Shown here one piece after another: positions 1 through 10,537 of a DNA stretch of 64,000 nucleotides. Made by a program: the position numbers and the translations under genes. Source of the DNA: Rhynchospora pubera (lineage: Eukaryota > Streptophyta > Magnoliopsida > Poales > Cyperaceae); NCBI GenBank assembly GCA_028095005.1, contig JAMFTS010004932.1, positions 1-64,000 of the forward strand, written 5' to 3'. How positions within the stretch are numbered: position 1 is the first letter of the stretch; each line of letters opens with the position of its first letter. Below the pieces are notes generated by a model. The model did not search any database. It was given only the letters and a program-made list of their open reading frames with translations, and was not told the DNA's origin.

Positions 1-102
1 ACGAGAAATTTAAACACAGTACCCACTAAAATTTCATTACAATATCTTCATAGATCCTTTTATTAAAATATTGGTGTGTTACTTGGTGAATAATTCCTGA
101 AG

Positions 103-3100
103 GATCAGGGAGGCTGCAAAAAATTGAACAACTGAAACAAACGCACAGAGATGCACTGAAAATAATGGAGGAAATGGTGGATCGTTCCTCACTCTGGGAG
201 TATATTGATTCCAGCGGTAGAATGAAACCTCCAGAACCGGTGGAACTGCCTGAACTTAAATCACTGTTGTTTCTCACAACACTAACTGATCAGGAAAACA
301 CTGATTCAGAAGAAAAGCACACAAGCCCAAGTAAAGGTATGTCGATTAGTAAAGAACAAATTTTCACTGCTCATGTTTTTGTAGCTATGTATTAGCATTA
401 TGGTTAAGAAAACAGAACCTAGTTTCCTTCCTTAATTGGTCAGTCACGAAAGTAACATCTAATGCAATTTTCTCTGCACTTAATTTGTAATGGATTGTAA
501 ATTTGTAACGAAGAATTGTAAAAAAAACAGTATATTAAGTAGAAATTTTTGGATTTCCACTTAAGGAAGAATCTGAATTTTAAAAATTAAAATGGTCAAT
601 CTGAACCACTAAATTTGTTCTATATAATAAAATCTCCTTAGATACTAAGTTTTATATTTTTTTTCAAATTTTTTACTATTTTAGAATTTTGGAGAATCGC
701 CAATCTAATTAATTTTGGACCCTTCAATTTTAAAAAATACGAAAAATTACTTAAAATTTTTAAAAAATATTAAATTTTGTCTCCAAATAAATGTTGATAT
801 GATTAAATATATAGTTCAGATTGGCCGTTTGAAATTTTAATAGTTGAGACTCGAATTTCATTTTACGTCAAACATATTTGACTCTCGCATTACTCAATTT
901 TTGGTTCTTAGATAAAAAAAATGTCTGGCTTGTAAAATAGTGATTATGTAAGTATCCGCGGATCAGAGTTTCATCCGTTGATTCTGGCTTACAAGGAAAG
1001 CAAACAAGCCAAAGCAAGTAACAAAATCACTCTGCTAGTCTACTCCACTCATGTTTTTGCAGCCTTCTATAATAGTAAAGAAAAAATGGCTACTTGATTT
1101 GGCCTGCATCACGAAATAACATCTTAAGCATGCAATTTTTTGTGCATTCTTAACTTCTAAGGAAATTTGTATATTACGGTACTTTATTTGGCCAACTTTT
1201 ACTTTTGAAAAAAAAAATTGTATGAATCAGCTGTAAGCTATGCGTCTGTGCAACCTATTGGATCAGCAATCTGAATATTGATGCGGTTTAATTTTCTTGG
1301 TCATTTTGTCAATAATTAGATATATAAAATATCATTTGATAACATGTGTCAACATAATTATGGAAGATTACTTACGCTTGATTTATCCAGCTAATGGCAT
1401 CTTGTATTTTGCTATGCTGTCATATACTCTCAGTTAAGAACACAGAGAATGACATCATGACTACAGCGGTGGAGGAAGGCAGGGACATACTGAAGAAAAT
1501 TTTGGAGAAGTTATCCGTTGAAGCTAAGAATGGTGACAAAAAGGATACTGTTTTAACGGGACCTGACACCCGTATGTTCACTAATTTTATATATATTTGT
1601 CAATAACATAAGATCAACATGAGGTTTCTTATCCCACGCTAAATTAAATTCTCTCTTCTTTTAAGGATATATCTTACTTAAAATTTTGATATACACTAGA
1701 TTTTTTCAGAGGTATTTTTGTAAATTGATAAATCTAATTTAACCAATCTAATCTACATATTGAAATCTCATAGCAAACAAAATTTTATTATTTTCGAAAA
1801 TTTATTACTATTTATTTTGAATTTTTTTTAAAACCTGTTATTTTTGGAATGCTGTAAATAGTAGTTTGTTTTCAATAATAGAATGTTTTAAAAAATAGTA
1901 ATAAAATCGTAAAAATTGTAAAATTTAGTTTGCTATGAGATTTCAATACGTAGATTAGATTTGCTAAATTAGATTTATCAATTTATAAAAATACCTCTGA
2001 AAAAATCTGTAATGCATAGAAAGTCCTATGCACTATGGTGCATATTAAACTTTCTCATATTATATAATCATCAATACGCCAAATCTCTTGATCCATTAAA
2101 AGTGCTTGCAACCAAAAAAAAAAAGGCAAATCAGGCAACCTACTATCATACTGTACTACTGTTATATAGTCATTTATTGTACCATCCTATTCCAGGTGTG
2201 TGCCTTTATTTAGAAAACTATCAATAAGCAATTATGCATAGTGTTAGAAAATATATACGAGAAATAAAAGGATATGGAAAAATAATAACAATGTAGCTTT
2301 ATATTTTGCTTACTTATATATACTTAAGTTCTTAACGATTTTGTATATCCATGTGCTTCAGGAAGTCCTGTTTTAATAGCTGCAATGTGTGGAATAACGG
2401 AGATGGTCAAAAGAATCCTCGAAACGTTTCCAGTGGCACTCTTGGACGAAGATGCAGATAAGAAAAATATTGTTTTATTGGCAGCGGAGCACCGGCAGGT
2501 TCATGTGTACAACTTCATGCTTAAGCTTCAGACAATGAAGGAACAAGCATTTAGGAAACTCGATTACAAAGGCAATAGCATTTTACATCTGGCTGCGGCA
2601 GTTGTCCCTAACACCAACACTGGAGTTGCATTGCAGATGCAACGGGAAATCAAGTGGTACAAGGTTCTCTGCTTCTCTCACTCCTTTCTGAAAACTTTCC
2701 AGCGGCTTCCATAATGTTTGTATTATATTAAAACAACAATGACAATATTCATCTGCTTAGATTAACTAACTATACACTTCAAATTCAAACGAAACAGTCA
2801 TTTTCTTGCTTCTCTCTTAATTTCCTTTTCTGCCAGAGGCTTAACAATAAATACTGGCCTGTTTTTCCTTGCATATTCCAATTATACATGCAGTATGTAG
2901 CTAATTCGATGGATGAAAACATACTCACGAAGTACAACTATGAAGGAAGGACAGCTGAAGATGTATTCACCATAACATATGAGGCACAATTCAAGGAAAG
3001 CCGAGAGTGGCTCAATTCTGCAGCCAATTCATTCTCTGTGGTGGCTACCCTTATAGTCACTATTGCTTATATGGCGTCTTCGACCGTGCCAGGTGGTTTC

Positions 3101-3613
3101 AACGGCCAGTCCGGCTTCCCAATTTTTCAGAATGATCCAGACTTTCAAGTGTTTACGCTAGCATCTCTGATTGCATTGTGCTTTGCTGTTGCTGCACTCA
3201 TCACTTTCCTTGGCATTATTATCAGACCTTGTCGGATCTGGGACTTCGAAAAAGCCATCCCAATTAAACTCATTTTTGGGTTTACCTGTTCCATTATTTC
3301 CATCGGCGCCATGCTTGTATCCTTTTGTGCTGGTCATAGTTTCACAGTTGAGGGGAAGCTCCGCAGCAGTGCTTTTGTGTTATATGGAGTTTTGTGCATT
3401 CCAGTATTTTTCTCAATAAAGTGGTTGTCTAATTTGTACACCTCTCTTGGTGACAACCTTCTCCAAAGTACCTTCATTCTGTTAGTGAGACATATACATA
3501 TTTGCCACCAAAGGCTGCTTTCTTATTATATATGGGTGCGTTTGGATAGGTGTGGGAAGAAGGGAAGAAGGAAAGAAGTGGGAAGAAGTATTGGGAAGTG
3601 TGTAACTTTGTGA
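103..3613 (+). CDS. Ankyrin-repeat/PGG-domain membrane protein, 3' part (5' end outside window)
   Basis: Four exons are visible: 103-336, 1434-1571, 2362-2663 and 2894-3613. Each intron has GT-AG ends and the phases agree (1, 1, 0). The product is the C-terminal part of an ACD6/ITN1-like protein: a linker containing THRDALKIMEE, ankyrin-type repeats in exon 3 (SPVLIAAMCGITEMVKRIL, then SILHLAAAV), and in the last exon a PGG domain (SSTVPGGFNGQSGFP) with about four hydrophobic segments. Family members sit in the plasma membrane or ER and act in defence, cell death or salt response; that role is inferred from the family. The last exon is uninterrupted where the downstream paralogue has an intron. 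The final 26 residues, from about 3534, are encoded inside a MITE, so the native C-terminus may have been replaced. The start codon and N-terminal ankyrin repeats must lie left of position 1. Confidence 0.85.
568..862. mobile_element. Foldback MITE-like palindrome in an intron of the first ankyrin gene
   Basis: The two flanks are imperfect inverted repeats: the left arm has CAATCTGAAC near 599 and the right arm has its complement GTTCAGATTG near 816. Inner sequence such as ATCTCCTTAGATACTAAG resembles the palindromic elements at 28299-28705 and 41208-41520. I saw no clear TSD and the ends are approximate. Confidence 0.4.
1698..2008. mobile_element. Palindromic MITE in an intron of the first ankyrin gene
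   Basis: The terminal inverted repeats (TIRs) begin AGATTTTTTCAGAGGTATTT at 1698 and end with the complement at 2008. The arms continue for about 100 bp each, including the phrase CTCATAGCAAAC at about 1768 matched by GTTTGCTATGAG at about 1928. It carries no coding capacity. It lies between exons 1434-1571 and 2362-2663, with no obvious effect on splice sites. Confidence 0.7.
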
Positions 3614-3690
3614 AGAGTTTGGATTGTTTATAATTTTTTTTCTTTCCATCTTCCTTCTTCCTCTTCTTCTTCTCTCATCCAAACGCACCC
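3534..3690. mobile_element. Tourist-like MITE overlapping the 3' coding end of the first ankyrin gene
   Basis: Perfect 14-bp TIRs (GGGTGCGTTTGGAT at 3534; complement ending at 3690) enclose 157 bp. The flanks TAT/TAT (or TATAT on both sides) look like a short TSD, as for PIF/Harbinger-type MITEs. The interior (GGAAGAAGGGAAGAAGG..., TTTGTGAAGAGTTTGGATTG) is shared with the copies at 59897-60051 and 61020-61167. The ankyrin reading frame runs into it and stops at 3613. Confidence 0.8.
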
Positions 3691-3835
3691 TATATGAATA
3701 AATTTTAACGGAGGAGAAATTTGCTTCTGCTGAAACATGTGTTCTGGTTCAAAGCCTATGCATACATATTTCAATCTAATGTTTTGTTACTTCAAATTTA
3801 TATTGTAAAATATATTGCGTCAGATATGCTACAGA

Positions 3836-4618
3836 CAGTGGCGGATCTACCATTGGGTCTGGTGGGGCTCTAACGCCGTCGAGTTTCTGGACTTTAAATT
3901 ATATCTTTAGTATATTGTATGAGAAGGATATATGATGAACTTATATTGGTCCAATGTTCTTATAAACTCAGCCCCACCTAGTGTTCTCCAATCGTGTGTG
4001 TCGTATTGTGTCGTGTCAAACATGATTGTGTTAGAGTCTCGTGTCGTGTCATGTTAACATGAACTACTTTTTAATCATGTCGTACTTAGTGGTGAGAAGA
4101 GACAACACGATACACATTCTAACACGACACGACTGACACGATCGTGTCGTGTTGACACGTCGTGTTAGTCGTGTCAGATTAATTTATTATTTTTTAAATT
4201 AAAAAATTTTACAAAATTAAAATTACTAAGCGTCATAATTTATTATTTGATTAAGTTTACACTTTTTATTAATATTTCTAATAAAAGATAATAATTAGAT
4301 TAGAACAATATTATGATTTAAATGATGATAAATAATATGATGTAGTATTATAAATTGAAATTAAATTATTAATTTTGTTTAAATAATCAACATTAATAAT
4401 AATTTTGTGTTGAGGTGTCGTGTTAATTCGTGTTCGTGTCGTGTTGAATCGTGTCAAACTTTCTAATGTCCCAACACGACATGATAACACGATCGTATCG
4501 TGCCAATTTTGTATTCGTGTCGTGTCAACACGTACATCGTGTCGTGCCATCACGATCGTACCGTGTCATTTTGGAGAACACTAGCCCCACCTAAATTTTT
4601 TTTCTAGATCAGTCACTG
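3836..4618. mobile_element. hAT-like non-autonomous element, split by a nested insertion
   Basis: The terminal motif CAGTGGCGGATCTA at 3836 pairs with CTAGATCAGTCACTG ending at 4618. The flanks carry a perfect 8-bp TSD, GCTACAGA, at 3828-3835 and 4619-4626, as expected for hAT elements. Removing the nested element at about 3980-4582 leaves an element of about 170 bp. Confidence 0.75.
3980..4582. mobile_element. Mutator-like MITE rich in GTGTCGTGT motifs, nested in the hAT-like element
   Basis: The 12-bp TIRs are perfect: AGTGTTCTCCAA at 3980 and TTGGAGAACACT ending at 4582. They are flanked by a 10-bp direct repeat, AGCCCCACCT, at 3970-3979 and 4583-4592. A 10-bp TSD fits Mutator-like elements. 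The subterminal regions are packed with short sense and antisense copies of GTGTCGTGT / ACACGACAC, and the centre is AT-rich. It has no ORF of note. Confidence 0.8.
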
Positions 4619-4746
4619 GCTACAGAGACTTGAATGTATGTTTCTTTGAATGTCGTTAGTTAATTTTTTCATTGATATCTTTTGCACTAATTTGTCACTA
4701 TCATTTTTTCTTCTTTTGATGGTATAAGTTCAAGTTGTTACCTTAA

Positions 4747-5013
4747 GACTGTGCTTCACAATGATATCAGAGGAGATAAAGGGAGATTAGGGGAGACGAG
4801 GGGTGAGGGGATGAGTAACCCCAAAATCGGGGATTACAGACCCAGAGTAACTTGTATTGGGCTTTTTCGCTGACTTTACCTCCTCCGCTCCCCTCTTATT
4901 TCGCTTAATTCCCTTTCTGGAGCGAGTAAAGTCCTCCGGTCAGATTCGGTCACATACTCCTTACCTCCTCTTATTTAATCTCACCCTCTTAGAATCGTTT
5001 GTGGAGCACAGTC
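4747..5013. mobile_element. PIF/Harbinger (Tourist)-type MITE
   Basis: The TIRs are GACTGTGCTTCACAA at 4747 and TTGTGGAGCACAGTC ending at 5013, with one mismatch. The 3-bp TSD TAA lies at 4744-4746 and 5014-5016. The GC-rich interior contains partly complementary AGGGGAGACGAGGGG and TACCTCCTC stretches. Non-coding. Confidence 0.8.
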
Positions 5014-5569
5014 TAAATGTTTCTCTGCCAATTATACATCTATCTTGGTATCAAATTTTTCGTATTGACTAAAATAATACTCCCTTGTCAATTTTCAAAA
5101 CTTTTCAAATATGATGTTAACTTTTTTTTTTCAAATTATTAGAATCCGAAATTTAAATTTTCAAATTTTAAAGATTTCAAAACTTCAAAATTTAAAAAGT
5201 TCGAAAATTTCAAAATTTGAAAATTTGACAAAAAAAGAGAGGTTTTTTGGTCAATATGAATAATTAGATATGGAGATGGGTGTATAAGAGAGAAATTTCT
5301 AACTTAATTGTATTTGATGTAGCATGTTTCAAAGACACAATTTTGAGATGGTATATTTGAAATTTGAAAGTTTAGGAAATTAGGAGTGGTATGAATTTGA
5401 TTTTTCCCTAAAACGTAACCTATACTTTTGGCATTAAAATAATTTGCAACCTTTTTTATAATTTTAGATATTATCTATATCATTTTTCTTATCACCACTT
5501 CATGAGAGAGAGTGGAAATTTTAAAAACAGGACGGGACCGTCAAATCATATATACTAACCGTCGAAACT

Positions 5570-6020
5570 GCGATAAAACTATGGTGTTTTATCAACCATT
5601 TCGTTTCGTTTGACGAAATAAATTTTTTATTTTGTTAATCATTTCATCCGAACGAAACGATCAAAATTAATGAAATTTTCGTGATTTACACATGGACGAA
5701 ATCGTTTTATTATTTCGTTAACCGTTTTTTCCAACCAAATAAAATAGTTTTGTTATTTTGTTAAGACGAAACGAAACGAAAACGGTTAAAATAGATTCCG
5801 TTTTCAGCCATACATGTAATGAAATAATTAGGGGTGAAAACGAAACTTGTTTTGACCGTTCGATCGTTTCGTTTCGTCCGAAACGGAACGATAACGGTTA
5901 AAAAATTTGGTTTCGTTTCAAAAACGAAACGGTCGGCGCAAATAAAAATCAGTTTCGTCTATAGAACAAAACGGTTAATGAAACAGGTCTGTTTCGTGAT
6001 CGTTTATTTCGTTATACATT
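5570..6020. mobile_element. Degenerate hAT-type MITE relic(s) rich in GTTTCGTT motifs
   Basis: Dense copies of CGTTTCGTTT / GAAACGAAAC on both strands match the interior of the intact hAT MITEs at 38174-38489 and 60201-60539. Terminus-like motifs are visible (CCGTTTTCAGCCATA near 5799-5813; TAGGGGTGAAAACG near 5829), which suggests two damaged copies. I could not find a matching TSD. Confidence 0.5.
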
Positions 6021-6078
6021 CTACGGGATTGTTATTTTACTGATTGCAGAGAAGAAAAGACGGAGAGATTTTTTTTTT

Positions 6079-7232
6079 GGGAAAATCAGATATATACCCC
6101 TCAAATCATAGTCAATTGGAAATATCCCCTTCTAATCTTTAAAATTGGAAATATCCCCCTCTAATCATCATTGTTGTAGATATTTACCCTTTTAGTTATT
6201 TGAAATGATTTTTTAATTCTACAAAATCAAACTTAAATATATAGGACAAAAATGCCCTCTGTACCTAACGATTCATCTTCATTCTCGTCTTTTGCACTTT
6301 ATTAATGGAAATAAATGCACAATATGAGCAATTCCCTTCCCTTTCAACATATTCTCTCTTACCCCATCGTAACAGAATAAACCTTTATTTCTCGTCAAAA
6401 TCACTAGAGAATGCTTCTGGATTTCTTCACAATTTATCATTATTTCTAAAGATCTTTGCACTGTAGCATTCTTAAAATCGCTTATTTTCCAAAGAATTTT
6501 GCATTAATCAATGGGAAAACACATCGACCATCTATTTCATATTCAATGTCTTTTTTTATGAAAATCTAATATCAATCATGTCCCTTGAGAAAGATGTAAA
6601 CCTTCAAAATTGGTATTTACCAGTATCTAGGAGAGAGAAATTCTGAAATAATAAAAATTGTATAAAATTTTCATTAACCTCTACGGCTCTACCGGATAAA
6701 TCTATAAGTATATCTAGACCTTATCACGCTCACATACATGGGTGGACCCATTAGATTGTATACAATCATTATGAATTAACTAATTATTTGTGTTTGAGGT
6801 CCGTTCTAGAAATTGGGGCTAACCATGTACGAACATACAGTCCCAGTTGATTTGAAGTTTTTAAATATTTTGAAATGTGATTGATTGGGGAGAGAGTTTT
6901 CTAGCGAGTTTGAGGAGAAATAAAGGTTTATTCTTTTCCGATGGAGGTAAGAAAGAATATGTTTGAAAGAGAAGAAGACTGTTGATATTGTAGATTTATT
7001 TCCATCAATAAAGTGCAAAAGACGAGAATGAAGATGAATCGTCAGGTACAGAGGGCATTTTTGTCCAATATATTTAAGTTTGATTTTGTAGAATTAAGAA
7101 ATCATTTCAAATAACTAAAAGGGTAAATATCTATAACAATAATGATTAGAGGGGGGATATTTCTAATTTTGAAGATTAGAAGGGGATATTTTCAATTGAC
7201 TATGATTTGAGGGGTATATATCTGATTTTTCC
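6079..7232. mobile_element. Long-TIR non-autonomous element (about 1.15 kb, Mutator-like)
   Basis: The ends are inverted repeats: GGGAAAATCAGATATATACC at 6079 and the complement ending at 7232. The arms remain complementary for roughly 400 bp, to about 6478 on the left and 6830 on the right, including CCCTCTGTACCTAACGATTC at 6255 versus its near-complement at about 7041. Both flanks are T-runs (10 and 12 T), so a 9-10 bp poly-T TSD is possible but not provable. The centre of about 350 bp has no credible ORF. Confidence 0.7.
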
Positions 7233-7244
7233 TTTTTTTTTTTT

Positions 7245-8010
7245 ATCACTAAGACGGAGAGATCGATGGTCGAGTAAAACCTTTATGCGCCGCTACATCT
7301 TCTGTCTCTCTCGCCGCTTCATTTCTCGTCTCCATGTCTCTCTCCCTCTCAACCAAAGCTCCACTAACCCTCTCTCTTCCGATAAACTCGAGCAAGGAAC
7401 AACCCTCTCTCTCTTCTGTTATACCCAAAGAAAATATAAAAGAAATGGCTTCAAGGGCTCCACTTGTATCCCCTATCTCTCTCTCTCTGCATCTCTCTGA
7501 AATGATAGTTGTGGCTGAGATCGGCGTCTCTCAAATTGGCAAAAGTGAGCAGAACAAAGAGTACGAGAGAAATAAAGATGAAATAGGAAGTGAAAATCCG
7601 GAGTTGTGGTTCTACATATTGAGAAAAAAAATTGAAGGTAAATTTCTTCTATTTTTTTTTTGTTCTCAAACAGGTTCTTAAAATTTCTTTCTTCTATTTT
7701 TTTTCCTTTTTTTTTTGGTTCTCAAATAAGCTGCAGTCCTTAATCATTCTTTGTTTTAATTTAATTTTAATTTTTTATTTTTTTGCGATTGGCTTTTCCT
7801 CAAGGTTTTCGTGCTTTTTAACCAAGTTGTTTTCTTCTTTTCTTTATTTCTAGATCTGTTGCAGTGATTGATCGTAAGTATAGAACTTTACATATTAGCT
7901 GCTTCTCCTTGAGATTATAGAACACTGCCTTTTTTTTTTTTTACTGAAATTTCGACTTGAGTTTTCAGTTTTTTCTTTTTTCTTGCAGCTTCGATTGGGG
8001 TTTGTATGAA
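7245..8010. other. Unassigned AT/pyrimidine-rich intergenic sequence
   Basis: The stretch opens with CT-rich sequence (7300-7500) that gives open frames of about 100 codons on the plus strand. These are low-complexity (Ser/Leu/Pro) and have no recognisable domain. It then becomes T-rich. It resembles a 5'-leader or promoter remnant, but I see no gene attached to it. Confidence 0.4.
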
Positions 8011-8310
8011 CTTGTAGGAGTTCAATAAAGTAGGTACCAACTTGGTACCAGCTTAATACAATGCTATTCTATTTACTGGTATGCATTTAATCTGATGCTT
8101 CTAATCACATTATTTACTGGTATGCATTTAATCTGATGATTCACTTGGTACCAGCTTAATACAATGCTTTCACTTGGTACCAGCTTAATACAATGCTTTC
8201 ACATTATTTGTAGGAGTTCAATAAAGTAGGTACCAGCTTAATACAATGCTTTCACATTATTTGTAGGAGTTCAATAAAGTAGGTACCAACTTGGTACCGA
8301 CTTTGTAGGA
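8011..8310. repeat. Minisatellite of about 40-55 bp units containing GGTACCAGCTTAATACAATG
   Basis: At least five partial copies of GGTACCAGCTTAATACAATG and four of GGAGTTCAATAAAGTAGGTA occur between 8011 and 8310. TTTACTGGTATGCATTTAAT is also doubled. The units are shuffled rather than strictly periodic. Confidence 0.75.
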
Positions 8311-8424
8311 GCAAGGAGCAAGAAACTTGGGAGCACTGGAGCTGTGAAAGTATGAAATATTATGTATGAGACTAAGAGTGCTGTGAAAGTCTGTATATAG
8401 GATGTGTATTCTTATTGCTGGAAT

Positions 8425-8510
8425 ATTTTCAATATTTAGCATGATATTTGTTTACATATTTTCAGTATATAGCATGATATTTGTTTACATATTTTCAGCA
8501 TATAAGATGT
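8425..8510. repeat. Short tandem repeat, unit about 36 bp
   Basis: About 2.4 copies of a unit containing AGCATGATATTTGTTTACAT followed by ATTTTCAG are visible. They are followed at 8516-8650 by another GTTTCG/AACGAAAC-rich stretch like the hAT MITE interiors. Confidence 0.6.
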
Positions 8511-8659
8511 TAGAAACGGTTAAACGATGTCAACCGTTTTGATCGTCGTTTTGAGCGCAACGATCACGCAACAAAAATTCGTTGCATTGAGAAACGAAAC
8601 GCAAAACGAAAATATAAAAAAAATTCCGTTTCCTCACGAAACAATTAACGCAACTCTCT

Positions 8660-10430
8660 GCTTTCGTGCTCGTTTTGCACGTTACGCAGGTCTAGAAATA
8701 ATGCGGATCATATGCGAGGAAGCAATAATCACAAGTGAAATTTGAGGCCCAAAAGAAAGCGATTGTTTTCTCGAAGAGAATGGAAATATGGAATCAGGAT
8801 TGACTACCAAACAATAAGGTTTCAAAAATTATAACTGTCATCTACAGTTTAGTTTTGTCATCTCTTGTCATTGCTAAATATAAAGTGAACACATAAAATA
8901 GATAAGGTAAACATACAGTTGATCAAATAAGTGTTGTCATCTCTTGTTCTGATTTTTTACATACGTGTTCAATTTATTTTTATTGAATTTTATTTTGCTT
9001 GTATGTGTTCACTTTGATCATTATATATGTTCATCTTGTCTATTTTATGTTTTCACTTTCTGTTTAACAATGGCAAGTGAAGACAAAATTGCATACGACA
9101 ATAATCAAATTTCATAAGATTCTCCTATTGACTTTTGGAGCAATTTGAGGCCTGCGAGAGTTGAGTTATAAATAGAGTGTTTGGGCCGAGGTAGACTTTT
9201 CCTCCCATAACCTTTATTGTTTTTTGGGTCTGGCTCATGTTATCAATGAGGATCAAAGACAATTAATTTTTCAGTTCTGATTCTAATAGTTTATAAATTA
9301 TAATTCCTGCGTGTTACAAATCTCCAGCACATACTTGTCCTGTTAAGTGTTCATCAGTGAGCAGTGAAGACGATGAAAAAATGTTGGATATCGTTTACAG
9401 AATGTATAATTAAAAAAACAAAAAAAAAGGCAGCTTTAAGATTTGTGTTATAAATTTTACGCACTTCTGTGAGTACTACATCGTTCAGGTCGAATGCCCC
9501 CTATTTGCAACGCCACATGTTTCACGACTTGTAGTTATATATTCAACCTGTTTGACCTCAGCAATGAATAACGCAATTAATGTAATTTAACAATGGGAGG
9601 TTGGGGTTACATTTGTTTAAAGCAAAAATGCAGAGTTTTCTTTCAATAGTTATGTCTTTTAATTTACAAAATATTGATCAGCATCAGCATGCCTTACTAG
9701 ACACTACAATTGGCATCTCTGAAAGCAGGCCTCACTTCTTTTTTTCTTTTCGAAAAGAAGGAGTGAATTAAAGAAAAAGGATAAAGAAAATGAAGGATCA
9801 ATCAAGTGTGATCTCGCTTCAAGCAAGGAATAAAAGCAAGAAGACACCTCTTTTGTAGGATGGGATAATTTAAATGATCACATTTAATGCCGGATGGTAG
9901 AACTGTTACATTTCCTGCAACAATAATTAAACTTTATATGATAATACATCCATATATGTATATTGATATGAACATATTCATGAGCGCCAATTTAAGGGAA
10001 AATAGTGAAATTTCTTTTTATATTGAACGGTCTTCTAGATATTGTCTTTATCGTGTACTGAAGCAAATCAAAAAGATTTTGTAGACATGGTTTTTTAGGT
10101 GCGACTGTGTTTTCTTTTATTTTTTCGTCCGAATTTACAACTAGTTATAGTGTTACTGGGTACCAGGATCTTTACGCGCAAACCTATGTGTAATGTGTTT
10201 GAAGCATGCACCTAATTAATAATGTACGTGAGCTAAAGGAAATTATGTTAAGAGTTTATTTCCAAAATTTTATATTATACACTTTACGCATTCGATCTTT
10301 CCTAGCCTTATAGCTTTCTCTTTTCCTTGGAATAAAGTGACAAAGCTATATTAGAAATTCACTATTGAATGAGCATTTCATGACGGCCAATATCTCACAT
10401 CTACCAAGTACTAACTCTCCATGGTAGTAT
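8660..10430. other. Intergenic, nothing recognised
   Basis: AT-rich sequence upstream of the second ankyrin gene. No conserved ORF, TIR pair or tandem repeat was seen by eye. Confidence 0.4.
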
Positions 10431-10436
10431 CTGCCA

Positions 10437-10443
10437 TATAAAA
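10437..10443 (+). promoter_or_regulatory. Probable TATA box of the second ankyrin gene
   Basis: TATAAAA lies 94 bp upstream of the ATG at 10538, in a typical position for a plant core promoter with a leader of about 65 nt. This is inference from position and motif only. Confidence 0.6.
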
Positions 10444-10537
10444 GGAAGTTCAATTTTTCCCCCCTAGTCTCCACCTGTCAAGCAAAGCCACGAACAACTT
10501 AAACTTTGATAAGAAACCAGGAAAGGGAGCAACCAGA

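Noticed and set aside
7207..7681. Ser/Leu-rich ORFs of 97 and 115 codons
   Set aside because: Pyrimidine-rich low complexity, overlapping frames, no domain. A leader-like remnant is more likely than a gene.
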